From the NCBI GenBank assembly GCA_964544955.1, contig CAZJEB010000002.1, forward strand, positions 62,001-126,000: 64,000 bases of DNA, written 5' to 3'. A model generated the notes under the pieces. The model was not told the DNA's origin, did no database searches, and saw only the letters and a program-made list of their open reading frames with translations. Of this stretch, positions 50,780-59,626 are shown piece after piece. Each line of letters starts with the position of its first letter. The stretch's first letter is position 1. The translations under genes and the position numbers were made by a program. The DNA is from JAAZPT01 sp964544955. Its GTDB lineage: Bacteria > Bacillota > Clostridia > Christensenellales > Aristaeellaceae.

Positions 50780-51382
50780 TTGGACGGATTTATCGGTTCT
50801 TTAATACGTTTCTTAATAGTATTCTTTATTATCGGTTTATTTACAAACAACGGTAAAAAGAAAAAAACTAAGCAACAACAAAGGCAAACCACTAAGGCAA
50901 ATACAAGTAAAGCAACAAATAAAAAACCTAATAATGGAAGGTTTGCACCCCTTTCGGAAATACTTGAAGCTTTAAGGGATGAACTTGACGATAAGCCTGA
51001 AATGGCTAAAAAGCAGGCAAAACCCCAATATAGTGAAGGCTCATTTTTGGATAATGAGGGTAGCTATGGAATGCTTGAAGGCAGCCCCATATCAACCCAA
51101 GGTAAAGAATATGGTAGCGAGGGCAAGGATGAATCCATGCAAGGCAAGTATATAGGCATGGAGGGTTATGTATCACAGTTTTCTAATTATCAACCCATGG
51201 GTGAAACTAAAAAACCAACAAAATCAAAATGGGATGAAAATGCTAAAAGTGCTTATAAAGTTCAAAAGGCAGATGAAAACTTTAAACTTTTCCCTGATAG
51301 GTTGGGCAAAGAAGAATTGTTGCGTGCAGTGGTTATGAGTGAAATACTCAATAAGCCAAAGTTTAAATCAAAATATAATTAA
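50780..51382 (+). CDS. membrane-anchored EG-rich hypothetical protein in the flotillin operon
   Basis: About 200 residues. TTG 50780 is preferred as start because GGGGAGG lies nine bases away; GTG 50771 would touch it. One N-terminal helix (IRFLIVFFIIGLF), a Lys/Gln/Thr-rich basic stretch, then repeats of S/x-EG or QG (YSEGSFLDNEGSYGMLEGS, YGSEGKDESMQGKYIGMEG) and a C-terminal helix ending LLRAVVMSEILNKPK. I recall similar layouts in unnamed Firmicute proteins but know no function. 24 bp after floA, so probably one transcript. Confidence 0.7.
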   Translation: MDGFIGSLIRFLIVFFIIGLFTNNGKKKKTKQQQRQTTKANTSKATNKKPNNGRFAPLSEILEALRDELDDKPEMAKKQAKPQYSEGSFLDNEGSYGMLEGSPISTQGKEYGSEGKDESMQGKYIGMEGYVSQFSNYQPMGETKKPTKSKWDENAKSAYKVQKADENFKLFPDRLGKEELLRAVVMSEILNKPKFKSKYN

Positions 51383-51384
51383 CT

Positions 51385-51412
51385 AAATACCCAGTTTAAC
51401 TGGGTATTTTTT
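51385..51412 (+). terminator. rho-independent terminator of the nfeD-floA unit
   Basis: AAATACCCA-GTTTAAC-TGGGTATTTTTT. Confidence 0.85.
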
Positions 51413-51479
51413 ATTGTAATTAAGCCCTTAAAATGTTAATATAAGCATATATAAAAACAGAATATTTGGAGGTAGTATC

Positions 51480-52319
51480 ATGAAAAAACTTTTTCTTGTT
51501 GCATTAGCATTTGTTATGCTGTTTAGCCTTGCAAATGCCGAGGAAGTTGTAAACATTGAAGGTGGCGGTTGGGATATACCTGCTACAATAAGCATGCCCG
51601 AAGGCGAAGGCCCCTTTCCCCTTGTTGTTATGTACCACGGCACAGGCTCCGCAAGGGATGAGGCTGGTAATGGCTACAAAATGTTAGCACCCCTATTAGC
51701 TGAAAAAGGTATTGCAAGCGTTCGTTTTGACTTTGCAGGCAGTGGCGATAGTAAAACCACATATAAGCACTATACACTAACAAGTGGCGTGCGTGATGGT
51801 AGGGCAGTTATAGACTATATGCTTGATACTGGCAAAATAGACTATGAAAAAATTGGCGTGCTTGGTTGGAGCCAAGGTGGAACAGTTGCCATGCTTACAG
51901 CTGCTTGGGATGGGGATATTAAAGCCCTTGTAACATGGGCAGGCGCAGTTGAAATGTTTGATATGTTTAGTAACTTGTATGCCGATGCCGAGGCAAACGG
52001 TTTTGCTAAAATGGAGTTTGATTGGCGTGACCCACTGGATGTATCCCTTGCATGGTTTGATGAGGCTAGGGATATTGATGTAGCTAACGAGCTTGGTTTC
52101 TACACAGGGGCAACCCTTGCAATAGCAGGCGAAAATGACACCGTTGTACCTATTGAGGATATGGATACTATATTAAGCAGCGTTAATAGCACAATAGTTG
52201 AAGGCTATGTTGTTGAGGGCGCCGACCATACATTTAACGTTTTCAGTGACCCAGATCTTAAAGCTTATAAGGATTTAACTCAAAAAACTGTTGATTTTTT
52301 TGTAGAAATATTTAAATAA
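51480..52319 (+). CDS. secreted alpha/beta hydrolase
   Basis: 279 residues. Signal peptide MKKLFLVALAFVMLFSLANA cleaved before EEVV, no lipobox. Hydrolase fold: VVMYHGTGS (oxyanion region), nucleophile elbow GWSQGG (Ser about residue 126), acid Asp in AGENDTVVP and catalytic His in GADHTFN. Dienelactone-hydrolase/esterase-like; substrate unknown. GGAGG upstream and a terminator at 52328. Confidence 0.88.
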   Translation: MKKLFLVALAFVMLFSLANAEEVVNIEGGGWDIPATISMPEGEGPFPLVVMYHGTGSARDEAGNGYKMLAPLLAEKGIASVRFDFAGSGDSKTTYKHYTLTSGVRDGRAVIDYMLDTGKIDYEKIGVLGWSQGGTVAMLTAAWDGDIKALVTWAGAVEMFDMFSNLYADAEANGFAKMEFDWRDPLDVSLAWFDEARDIDVANELGFYTGATLAIAGENDTVVPIEDMDTILSSVNSTIVEGYVVEGADHTFNVFSDPDLKAYKDLTQKTVDFFVEIFK

Positions 52320-52327
52320 CAAGGCTT

Positions 52328-52354
52328 AAAGGGCAGCCAAACTGCCCTTTTTTA
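52328..52354 (+). terminator. rho-independent terminator
   Basis: AAAGGGCAG-CCAAA-CTGCCCTTTTTT after the hydrolase gene. Confidence 0.88.
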
Positions 52355-52368
52355 ATTTAGGAGCATAT

Positions 52369-52818
52369 ATGCAAATAGATACTTATACTTCCCCTGTGGG
52401 CATAATAGAGCTTAGCCATAAGGATGATATTCTGTATGGCCTTAACTTTGTTAGCAAATTAAATGGCAATACAAGCGCTTTTGGCAAATTGGTAAATGCA
52501 CAATTACAAGAATATTTTAATGGAAAGCGCAAGTATTTTGATGTGCCCTATAAGCTTATAGGCACACCTTTTCAAATAAATGTATGGAATGCTTTGGCAA
52601 AAATACCCTATGGCCAAACCCGTAGCTATAAGGATATTGCTATAAACGTAGCTAGCCCAAAGGGCTTTAGGGCTGTTGGCATGGCAAATAATAAAAACCC
52701 CATATCCATAATAGTGCCCTGCCATAGGGTTATAGGTAGCAATGGTAGCCTTGTAGGCTATGGTGGTGGGCTAGATATTAAAATAAAGCTTTTGCAATTG
52801 GAAGGTGTGCCCCTTTAA
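52369..52818 (+). CDS. ogt: methylated-DNA--protein-cysteine methyltransferase
   Basis: 149 residues. DNA-binding helix-turn-helix GTPFQINVWNALAKIPYGQTRSYKDIA and the alkyl-acceptor motif IVPCHRVIG (Cys) followed by GYGGGLDIKIKLLQLE. Removes alkyl groups from O6-methylguanine in a suicide reaction. Size fits the Ogt-type enzyme lacking an Ada domain. Confidence 0.94.
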   Translation: MQIDTYTSPVGIIELSHKDDILYGLNFVSKLNGNTSAFGKLVNAQLQEYFNGKRKYFDVPYKLIGTPFQINVWNALAKIPYGQTRSYKDIAINVASPKGFRAVGMANNKNPISIIVPCHRVIGSNGSLVGYGGGLDIKIKLLQLEGVPL

Positions 52819-52888
52819 GTTTTTAATGTTTAGTTAAATTAATTTAGGGGTATATTATATTTGACTAAATTAAAAATGAGGTATTAAT

Positions 52889-54586
52889 ATGGGTAAAAAA
52901 TTTGTTGTAGTGGGTGGCGTAGCCGGCGGTGCATCCGCAGCCGCAAGGATAAGGCGCCTTGATGAAACTGCCGATATTATTATATATGATAAGGGCCCTG
53001 ATATTAGCTACTCTAACTGTAGCTTGCCCAACTATTTTAGTGGTGAAGTAAAAAATATAGATGATCTTGTTTTCTTTACTCCAGATTCCTTTAAAAAGGT
53101 TTATAATCTACCCGCAAAAACCAACCATGAAGTTGTTGCCATAAAGGCTAATGAACATAAGGTTGTTGTTAAAAACCTTTTAACCGGTGAGGAATTTGAT
53201 GATAATTACGATTATTTAATACTTTCACCAGGCTCAAAGGCTGTGCTCCCTCGTGCCATAAAGGGTATAGATGGGGATAATGTTTTTATTGTTAAAAACG
53301 TTGATAATGTGCGCAAGTTAGATGCCTTCCTAACAGAAAAGGGCGTTGAGGATGTTGTAGTAGTTGGTGGTGGCTTTATAGGCGTTGAAGTTGCCGAGTG
53401 CTTAAAGCATTCAGGCAAAAACGTTAGCCTTGTAGAGGGTATGAACCAAGTGCTTGCACCCTTTGATTATGATTTTGCACAAATAATGCATAAGGAAATA
53501 TTGGATAATGGCGTAAACCTTGTTATAGGCGATTCCGTTACAGAAATATTTACCGATAAGGTTGCATTAAAAAGTGGCAAGGAATTAAAGGCTCAAGCTG
53601 TTATAATGAGCGTAGGCGTAAGGCCTGATGTTGAGCCTTTCACACAAAGTGGTATAGAACTTGGCGAAACTGGGGCAATAAAGGTAGACCATAACTATAA
53701 AACAAACTTGCCTGATGTATACGCTGTTGGCGATGCCATAGAGGTACACAACGCTATTACAAATAAAAAACAAATATTAGCTTTGGCAGGCCCCGCTTTA
53801 AAACAAGCAAGGAATGTTGCCGATGGCATATTTGGCAAACCCTTTAAAAACAAGGGTGTTATAGGCTCAAGCTGTATAAGGGTGTTCGGCTTAAATGGCG
53901 CAAGCACAGGCCTTAACGAGCGTGAGGCTCAAAAACAGGGCATAGATTATAGAACTGCGGTTGTTACCCCTATGGATAAGGTTAAACTTATACCTGGCGC
54001 AGCTTCTTTGCACTTTAAATTGGTGTTCCAATACCCCTCAGGTAAAATATTAGGCGCTCAAGCCATAGGCAAAGGGGATGCAACAAAACGCATTGATGTT
54101 ATTGCAACAATGGTAACAATGGGTGGCACCCTTGATGATTTAAAGGAATTGGAACTTTGCTATGCTCCACCCTTTAGCACCGCTAGGGATGTTGTAAACT
54201 ATGCTGCCCTTGTAGGCTTAAATATACTTAATGAGGAGTATAAACAAGTGCCCGTAAGCGAAGTGCATAACTTGCTTGAAAAGGGTGAGCTTATTATTGA
54301 TGTAAGGGGCAAAAAAGCCTTTGAAAAAGGCCATATAAAAGGTGCAGTAAACATTCCTTTAAGCCAAATTAGGGATAGGCTAAGCGAAGTTCCAAAGGAT
54401 AAAACCGTTTATATTCATTGTAGAACTGGTTGGGATAGCTACTATGCCATAAGGGCATTACAAGGCCTAGGTTTTGATAACTTGGTTAATATACAAGGCT
54501 CCTTCTTGGGCTTAAGCTATTATGAGTACTTTACAGATGTAAGCACAGGCAGGGAGAGTATATTGACTGGATATAATTTTGAGTAG
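52889..54586 (+). CDS. CoA-disulfide reductase-like flavoprotein with C-terminal rhodanese domain
   Basis: 565 residues. FAD site VVVGGVAGGASAAARIRRL, redox Cys in SYSNCSLPNYF (single active-site Cys, about residue 43), NAD site VVVVGGGFIGVEVAECL, VYAVGDAIEV, and a dimerisation domain. A rhodanese domain follows from about 460: LIIDVRGKKAFEKGHIKGAVNIP with active loop HCRTGWDSY. CoADR-rhodanese proteins reduce CoA-disulfides, CoA-persulfides or polysulfide with NADH. Cytoplasmic thiol and sulfane-sulfur control. Confidence 0.93.
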   Translation: MGKKFVVVGGVAGGASAAARIRRLDETADIIIYDKGPDISYSNCSLPNYFSGEVKNIDDLVFFTPDSFKKVYNLPAKTNHEVVAIKANEHKVVVKNLLTGEEFDDNYDYLILSPGSKAVLPRAIKGIDGDNVFIVKNVDNVRKLDAFLTEKGVEDVVVVGGGFIGVEVAECLKHSGKNVSLVEGMNQVLAPFDYDFAQIMHKEILDNGVNLVIGDSVTEIFTDKVALKSGKELKAQAVIMSVGVRPDVEPFTQSGIELGETGAIKVDHNYKTNLPDVYAVGDAIEVHNAITNKKQILALAGPALKQARNVADGIFGKPFKNKGVIGSSCIRVFGLNGASTGLNEREAQKQGIDYRTAVVTPMDKVKLIPGAASLHFKLVFQYPSGKILGAQAIGKGDATKRIDVIATMVTMGGTLDDLKELELCYAPPFSTARDVVNYAALVGLNILNEEYKQVPVSEVHNLLEKGELIIDVRGKKAFEKGHIKGAVNIPLSQIRDRLSEVPKDKTVYIHCRTGWDSYYAIRALQGLGFDNLVNIQGSFLGLSYYEYFTDVSTGRESILTGYNFE

Positions 54587-54645
54587 ATAGAGAGAACTTG
54601 GGTTGAAAATATGTTCTATCCTCTGGCTCTTTGGTATGAGGTAAT

Positions 54646-54831
54646 TAGGCGAAGCAAGTGAGTGAGTACAAAAGGCGAAGCCTTTTACGGAGCGAACGCA
54701 CCCAGCGATTAAGCAAAGCTTAATTGATGGGAGTAAAGTAGGCGAAGCAAGTGAGTGAGTACAAAAGGCGAAGCCTTTTACGGAACGAACGCACCCAGCG
54801 ATTAAGCGAAGCTTAATTGATGGGCGTAAAG
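54646..54831. repeat. tandem 93-bp non-coding repeat (2 copies) rich in GCGAAGC hairpins
   Basis: Copy 1 is 54646-54738, copy 2 is 54739-54831, differing at only three positions. Each has AAAAGGC-GAA-GCCTTTT and ATTAAGC-xA-AGCTTAAT-type stem-loops; one difference falls in a loop, leaving the stem intact. GCGAAGC, a very stable minihairpin sequence, occurs five times. A further hairpin CAAATTCC-TTC-GGAATTTG follows at 54856-54874. Whole gap 54587-55275 has no supported gene. Confidence 0.85.
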
Positions 54832-54940
54832 AAGTATGAGGTATGAGGTGAGGATCAAATTCCTTCGGAATTTGTATCGTATGAACTTCTTGAGTTTTAT
54901 AAATAACTATATTTGAAAACAAGCACTAGTAAAATAATAT

Positions 54941-54970
54941 AAAATAGAGGGCTAAGCCCTCTATTTTTTT
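54941..54970 (+). terminator. rho-independent terminator downstream of the repeat region
   Basis: AAAATAGAGGGC-TAA-GCCCTCTATTTTTTT. It is 355 bp after the flavoprotein stop, so the repeats probably form a long 3' untranslated region or a separate RNA. Confidence 0.85.
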
Positions 54971-55218
54971 GCCAATTTTTAATAAAAAATAACCTAATCA
55001 AAAAAACTTTAAACAGCCCTCAAACCCAAACAATATGCTTGTTTGATGCCATAATAAAAAGTGGATTTTTTGGCTTTTTAAAAACCCTGTGTGTTATATT
55101 AAAACTGTAAGGAAGTGAACTGTACTTTTATTGCCATTAAAAAATATAAAGGCAATTATAAAAAACTTAACATTGCAAAAGCACTATACCTGTACAATTG
55201 GCTAAAGGTCAAAATGCC

Positions 55219-55247
55219 TTGTACTTAAACCCTTAAAATGCTATAAT
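55219..55247 (+). promoter_or_regulatory. promoter of the YesN/YesM operon
   Basis: TTGTAC-17 bp-TATAAT, 28 bp before the YesN-like start. Confidence 0.75.
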
Positions 55248-55275
55248 TAACTACAAATATGCTTAGGAGGTCTGT

Positions 55276-56889
55276 ATGTATAGAGCAATTATTGTAGATG
55301 ACGAACCTGAAATTCGTAATGGTATAATAGACCTTGTGGATTTTGAAAAATATGGCTTTAAAATTGTTGGCTCTGCCGAAAATGGAATAGATGGCTTGGA
55401 ACTTGCCGAGGAACTAAAACCGGATTTGGTTATTACCGATGTGCGTATGCCCTTTATGGATGGCTTGGAAATGGCTAAACAAATAAGGGAAATTTTGCCC
55501 TTGGTAAGCATAATAGTTATAAGCGGCTTTGATGAGTTTGAGTATGCCCATAAGGCCATGCAAATAAATATTACAGAGTATGTTCTAAAACCTGTTACCG
55601 CGGAAGAACTTTGTAAAGTGCTTGAAAAAGTTAAAAACCGTATGGATGAAAACCTTAAACAAAAAAGGGATTTAATTAGGCTTAATAAGGATTTTGAGCA
55701 AAGCCTGCCCTTGCTTAGGGAGCATTTATTATCCCTTATGTTTGAGGGTAACCTTTCCGCTAAAAAAATTATAGAGCTTACAACCATGGCTCGCTTGGAT
55801 GTGCTTGCCGATAAATATGTTGTGGCAATAGTAAAATCTATAGAGCCGGGTAAGGATAAACCAAGCGATCACCTTGCCCACCATGCAAGGCTAGCAAAAA
55901 TTGCAATAAAAAGCCTTTGCTCCGAAATTGTGGCACCCCAATATAGAACCTGTTGCCTGTATTATAGGGATGAAATGGCATGCCTTTTTATGCTAGATAA
56001 TGATACATCTATCAACTCCATAATAAACCTTTTGGAAAGCCTAAAAAATGTAATATATACTAGCCTTGATATTAATGTAGTAATAGGCTTGGGCTTGGAG
56101 GTTAAGGATGTTTCCCTTGTTTCAGAAAGTGCCCGCTCTGCAATGTCCGCCTTGGATTATTCCAGTACAATGGGCCAAAATAATGTGGTTTGGATATCCA
56201 ATGTAGAATCATCATCCTTACACCATCTACACCCCGATGCTAACTTGCTACAAAGCCTATCTTCATTTATTAGGCGTGGTGAGGAAGGCTTGGCTGTGGA
56301 ATGTGTAAATAAACTTGTGGAATATACTAGGGAAAATAATATGATTTACCTTAGCTGCCAAGTTTACTTTTTGGAAGTGTGGACGGCTTTACTTGCTACC
56401 GCTGTTGAATTGGGCATAAATACCGATGAGGTGTTGCCCCTTAATAAATGGTCGGAAAAGGTTATGTTTGCAAACTCAAATATGGCACAAATAGAGGAAA
56501 GCCTTATAAACGCTGTTAGAAAAATAATCGTACGCAACACTCAACTTAATATGGATGCAACACAGCGTATGATTTTGGAAGGGCAAGAGTATATACGCAA
56601 AAACTACCATTTGCAAAACCTAACTGCCGAAAACGTTAGCAATTACTTGCATATAAGCACAAGCTACTTTAATACATTGTTTAAAAAATATACGGGCAAC
56701 ACCTTCCATCAAGAGCTTAATGGTATACGCATGAAGGAGGCTATGCACCTTATTAAAAATAGTAACCTTAAAACATCTGAAATTGCCGAGCGCATAGGCC
56801 TTGGCGAGTCTAGCTATTTTAGCTATTCCTTTAAAAAGTTCTATGGTATGTCACCCCTTTCTGCTAGAAAAAATAGCCTTGAAGAGTAA
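55276..56889 (+). CDS. YesN-like response regulator with AraC DNA-binding domain
   Basis: 537 residues. Receiver domain 1-120 with VDDEPEIRNGI, phospho-Asp in LVITDVRMPFMDG and Lys in YVLKPVTAEE. A long middle region (about 130-420) leads to a double helix-turn-helix AraC domain at the end (LTAENVSNYLHISTSYFNTLFKKYTGNTF and TSEIAERIGLGESSYFSYSFKKFYGMSP). Typical regulator of carbohydrate uptake genes in Firmicutes. Strong AGGAGG; kinase gene starts two bases after the stop. Confidence 0.93.
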   Translation: MYRAIIVDDEPEIRNGIIDLVDFEKYGFKIVGSAENGIDGLELAEELKPDLVITDVRMPFMDGLEMAKQIREILPLVSIIVISGFDEFEYAHKAMQINITEYVLKPVTAEELCKVLEKVKNRMDENLKQKRDLIRLNKDFEQSLPLLREHLLSLMFEGNLSAKKIIELTTMARLDVLADKYVVAIVKSIEPGKDKPSDHLAHHARLAKIAIKSLCSEIVAPQYRTCCLYYRDEMACLFMLDNDTSINSIINLLESLKNVIYTSLDINVVIGLGLEVKDVSLVSESARSAMSALDYSSTMGQNNVVWISNVESSSLHHLHPDANLLQSLSSFIRRGEEGLAVECVNKLVEYTRENNMIYLSCQVYFLEVWTALLATAVELGINTDEVLPLNKWSEKVMFANSNMAQIEESLINAVRKIIVRNTQLNMDATQRMILEGQEYIRKNYHLQNLTAENVSNYLHISTSYFNTLFKKYTGNTFHQELNGIRMKEAMHLIKNSNLKTSEIAERIGLGESSYFSYSFKKFYGMSPLSARKNSLEE

Positions 56890-56891
56890 TT

Positions 56892-58637
56892 ATGCTTAAA
56901 CTAAAACTGCCTAACAGGAAACAAAGCCTGCAATCTATGATAACTGTAAATATGGCCGCGGCAATGGTGGCAATTATTGCCATACTTGCTAGCCTTATTG
57001 TTGTGCGCTTTACCGATGAAATGCAGTTTGAAACTGAAACACGCCTTAGGCAAACCCATAACCAAACAAATAGTAGCTTGGATATATTAATAGGCGATAC
57101 TTTAAGCATAAGCCATTATATTAAAACCACGTTGGCTAATAGAAACTCAAGCTATAAAACCATAAGTGAGGAACTTTTTACCCTTAAAAATAGCAATAAA
57201 AACTTGAGCAACACAGCCCTTTATAGCTTGGAGGGTGACTTTTTAATAGGTACAGCCCAAGCAAGGCAAAAGGATACTATAATAAACTCAAGCCTGTTCC
57301 AAAAGGCAAAACAAAGCGAGCGTAGCAGCTATTTTGGCGCCCCTTTTATGGAAACAAGTAGCGAGGCAAAATCTGCATGGGTTATGTCTATGGCTACAAA
57401 GTGTACATATTATTTTAGTGGTATACAAAAACAAGGCATACTATTTATTTATATGGATTATAGCTATATACGTAACTTGTTTGAAAACCTAAATATTGGC
57501 GATAGTGGCTATGCTTATATAATTGATGAAACAGGCAATTTTATATTCCACCCCCAACAGCAGTTAATATATAGTGGTATTAAAAGCGAAAACTTGCAAT
57601 CCCTTAGGGATAATGTAATTGGTAGCTATTATGATACTTGGAATGGTAGGGAGCGCTATATTATAGTGCAAACGGTAAATAATACCCGTTGGCGCCTTGC
57701 CACCGTGGCCTATATGGATGAAATGAGCCTACGCTTTCCCTTAATATTACGCTTTATGGTGTATATTATTTTGGCAGGGGTGCTTATATTTATAGCCCTA
57801 TCATATGTGTTGGCAAACCGTATAACAAAACCTATACACAGCCTACAAACCCATATGGAAAACGTAAAAATAGATAATCCCGATTTTCATCAACCTGATG
57901 ATATACGGTATACGGAAATAGAGTCCCTATCCGATAACTATAACAAAATGGTTGCCCGTATTAAAAACTTAATAAACCAAATTATAGAGGAGCAGGATCA
58001 AAAACGCCTTTATGAGCTTAATGCCCTGCAAGCCCAAATAAACCCCCATTTTTTATATAATACCTTGGATTCTATTATTTGGATGGAACAAAAGGGCAAT
58101 AGTAAACAGGCTGTTGAAATGACATCCGCCCTTGCAAAATTGTTTAGAATATCCATAAGCCGTGGTAGAAAAGTTATAAACGTAGAGGAAGAAATTGAGC
58201 ATGTTAAAAACTACCTTATAATTCAAGCTATGCGCTTTAAGGATAAGTTTAGCTATACAATAAACGTTGCACCCGAGGTTAAAGGCCTAAAAACCCTAAA
58301 GCTTATTGTGCAACCCATAGTTGAAAACGCAATACAACATGGCTTTGATGAGTATGCTGTTGATGATGGCGAAATTGAAGTTAGCTGCTATTTAGATGGC
58401 GAAAACCTTGTTTACCGTGTTAGGGATAATGGCGCAGGCATGAGTGAGGAAACCGTTCAAAGCGTGCTAAACCGCACATCAGTCACAAGTGGCATAGGTG
58501 TAAACAATGTTCACCAACGTATACAATTGGTGTTTGGTAAGGAGTATGGTATAAGCATAAATAGCGTTGAGGATGAGGGTACAACAGTATTTATTCGCAT
58601 ACCTATAGTTCATTCAGAGGGGGATGTAAATGCTTAA
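56892..58637 (+). CDS. YesM-like sensor histidine kinase
   Basis: 581 residues. Membrane helix about 17-40, extracellular dCache-like sensor about 45-285 (GYAYIIDETGNFIFHP), second helix about 290-312, HAMP (LANRITKPIHSL), His_kinase domain with phospho-acceptor in INPHFLYNTLDSI, and HATPase with IVQPIVENAIQHGF and DNGAGM. Pairs with YesN. The next two genes encode sugar-binding proteins that could present ligand to its outer domain. Confidence 0.93.
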   Translation: MLKLKLPNRKQSLQSMITVNMAAAMVAIIAILASLIVVRFTDEMQFETETRLRQTHNQTNSSLDILIGDTLSISHYIKTTLANRNSSYKTISEELFTLKNSNKNLSNTALYSLEGDFLIGTAQARQKDTIINSSLFQKAKQSERSSYFGAPFMETSSEAKSAWVMSMATKCTYYFSGIQKQGILFIYMDYSYIRNLFENLNIGDSGYAYIIDETGNFIFHPQQQLIYSGIKSENLQSLRDNVIGSYYDTWNGRERYIIVQTVNNTRWRLATVAYMDEMSLRFPLILRFMVYIILAGVLIFIALSYVLANRITKPIHSLQTHMENVKIDNPDFHQPDDIRYTEIESLSDNYNKMVARIKNLINQIIEEQDQKRLYELNALQAQINPHFLYNTLDSIIWMEQKGNSKQAVEMTSALAKLFRISISRGRKVINVEEEIEHVKNYLIIQAMRFKDKFSYTINVAPEVKGLKTLKLIVQPIVENAIQHGFDEYAVDDGEIEVSCYLDGENLVYRVRDNGAGMSEETVQSVLNRTSVTSGIGVNNVHQRIQLVFGKEYGISINSVEDEGTTVFIRIPIVHSEGDVNA

Positions 58638-59616
58638 AAGTCAGTTAAAAAAAGCTTTTCTTGCCCTGTGCATTATTGTTGCCTTGGTGTTTTTATACTT
58701 AAGCTTTAATATTGTTATAGATTTTAATAAGCGTAGCTTGCCGGAAAAACGCATTGCCCTAATACTAAATAGCTATGTTGGGCAACATGGCGTTGTGGTA
58801 AAACAAGGGGCAACCCTTGCGGCTAAGGAAAACAAGGTAGATCTTACTGTGTTTACCCCTTATTCCGACCTAGACCTTGAGTCCTTTCAGTTAAACCGTA
58901 TAGATGAAATTATTGCAGATAAATACGATGGCGTTTTGCTAATGTCCTGCGGTAGTGAAAGCATGTTAAATGCTATAAATAAGTTAGAAAACGCTAAAAT
59001 AGATGTTGTGAGCCTTGATGTGCCTATTGATGGCTATAAAGGCCCCTATGTGGGTACAAACCATGTAGCCACAGGGCAAATGCTTATAGAAAGCCTTTTA
59101 AACCACCAAGAAGAACCCGTTTCAATAATTGTGGTTGAGGATGGGGCAAAGGCAACATTATCTAGCAAAATAATTTCAGATTTGCGCATTAAAGGCATAT
59201 ATGAAGGAATGCAACGCAACAGTAAAAAAGTTCAGCTTAAAAAAATAAAATTTACCGATTTGGATCAGTTAAGGCTTGCTATTAGTGATATTGATGATAA
59301 TACAGCGGTAATATCTATGGATAGTATATTAACAGAGAATATAGCCTTGCTTAAAAACAATTTAAATAAAAACTTTCAAATATATGGCTTTGATAGCAAC
59401 CAAATGCATTTAAATTTAATGTACGAAAAATTGGTTTATCAAGAGCTTATACGCGATTCCTTAGCCATAGGGTATAGGGGTGCAAACAGCCTAATTGAAA
59501 AAACAAATGGCGTTAATATATCCGCTATTGATTATATAAAGGCTTATATTGTTGATTTGAATTTGCTTAAATATAATAAATACGCTAGTTTGCTTTATCC
59601 CATAAGCGTGGAATAG
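58630..59616 (+). CDS. membrane-anchored sugar-binding protein (type I periplasmic fold), signalling partner candidate
   Basis: 328 residues, overlapping the kinase end by 8 bp. An N-terminal helix (about 10-30, FLALCIIVALVFLYLSFNIV) has no clear cleavage site, so the protein may stay anchored. The rest is a LacI/RbsB-like fold (RIALILNSYVGQHGVVVKQGATLAAKE, GVLLMSCGSESM, VVSLDVPIDGYKGPYVGTNHVATGQ). Coupling to a sensor kinase and absence of permease or ATPase suggest a sensing role. Ligand unknown. Confidence 0.85.
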   Translation: MLKSQLKKAFLALCIIVALVFLYLSFNIVIDFNKRSLPEKRIALILNSYVGQHGVVVKQGATLAAKENKVDLTVFTPYSDLDLESFQLNRIDEIIADKYDGVLLMSCGSESMLNAINKLENAKIDVVSLDVPIDGYKGPYVGTNHVATGQMLIESLLNHQEEPVSIIVVEDGAKATLSSKIISDLRIKGIYEGMQRNSKKVQLKKIKFTDLDQLRLAISDIDDNTAVISMDSILTENIALLKNNLNKNFQIYGFDSNQMHLNLMYEKLVYQELIRDSLAIGYRGANSLIEKTNGVNISAIDYIKAYIVDLNLLKYNKYASLLYPISVE

Positions 59617-59626
59617 GGGTGTTAGT

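Noticed and set aside
54512..54922. Minus-strand frame encoding a repeated 31-residue peptide
   Set aside because: It arises because the 93-bp DNA repeat is a multiple of three; there is no ribosome site, it overlaps the end of the flavoprotein gene, and the DNA is better explained by hairpins.
55122..55232. GTG-started 36-codon frame with AAGGAA just upstream
   Set aside because: Spacing is too short, composition is unremarkable, and it runs through the YesN promoter -35 region.
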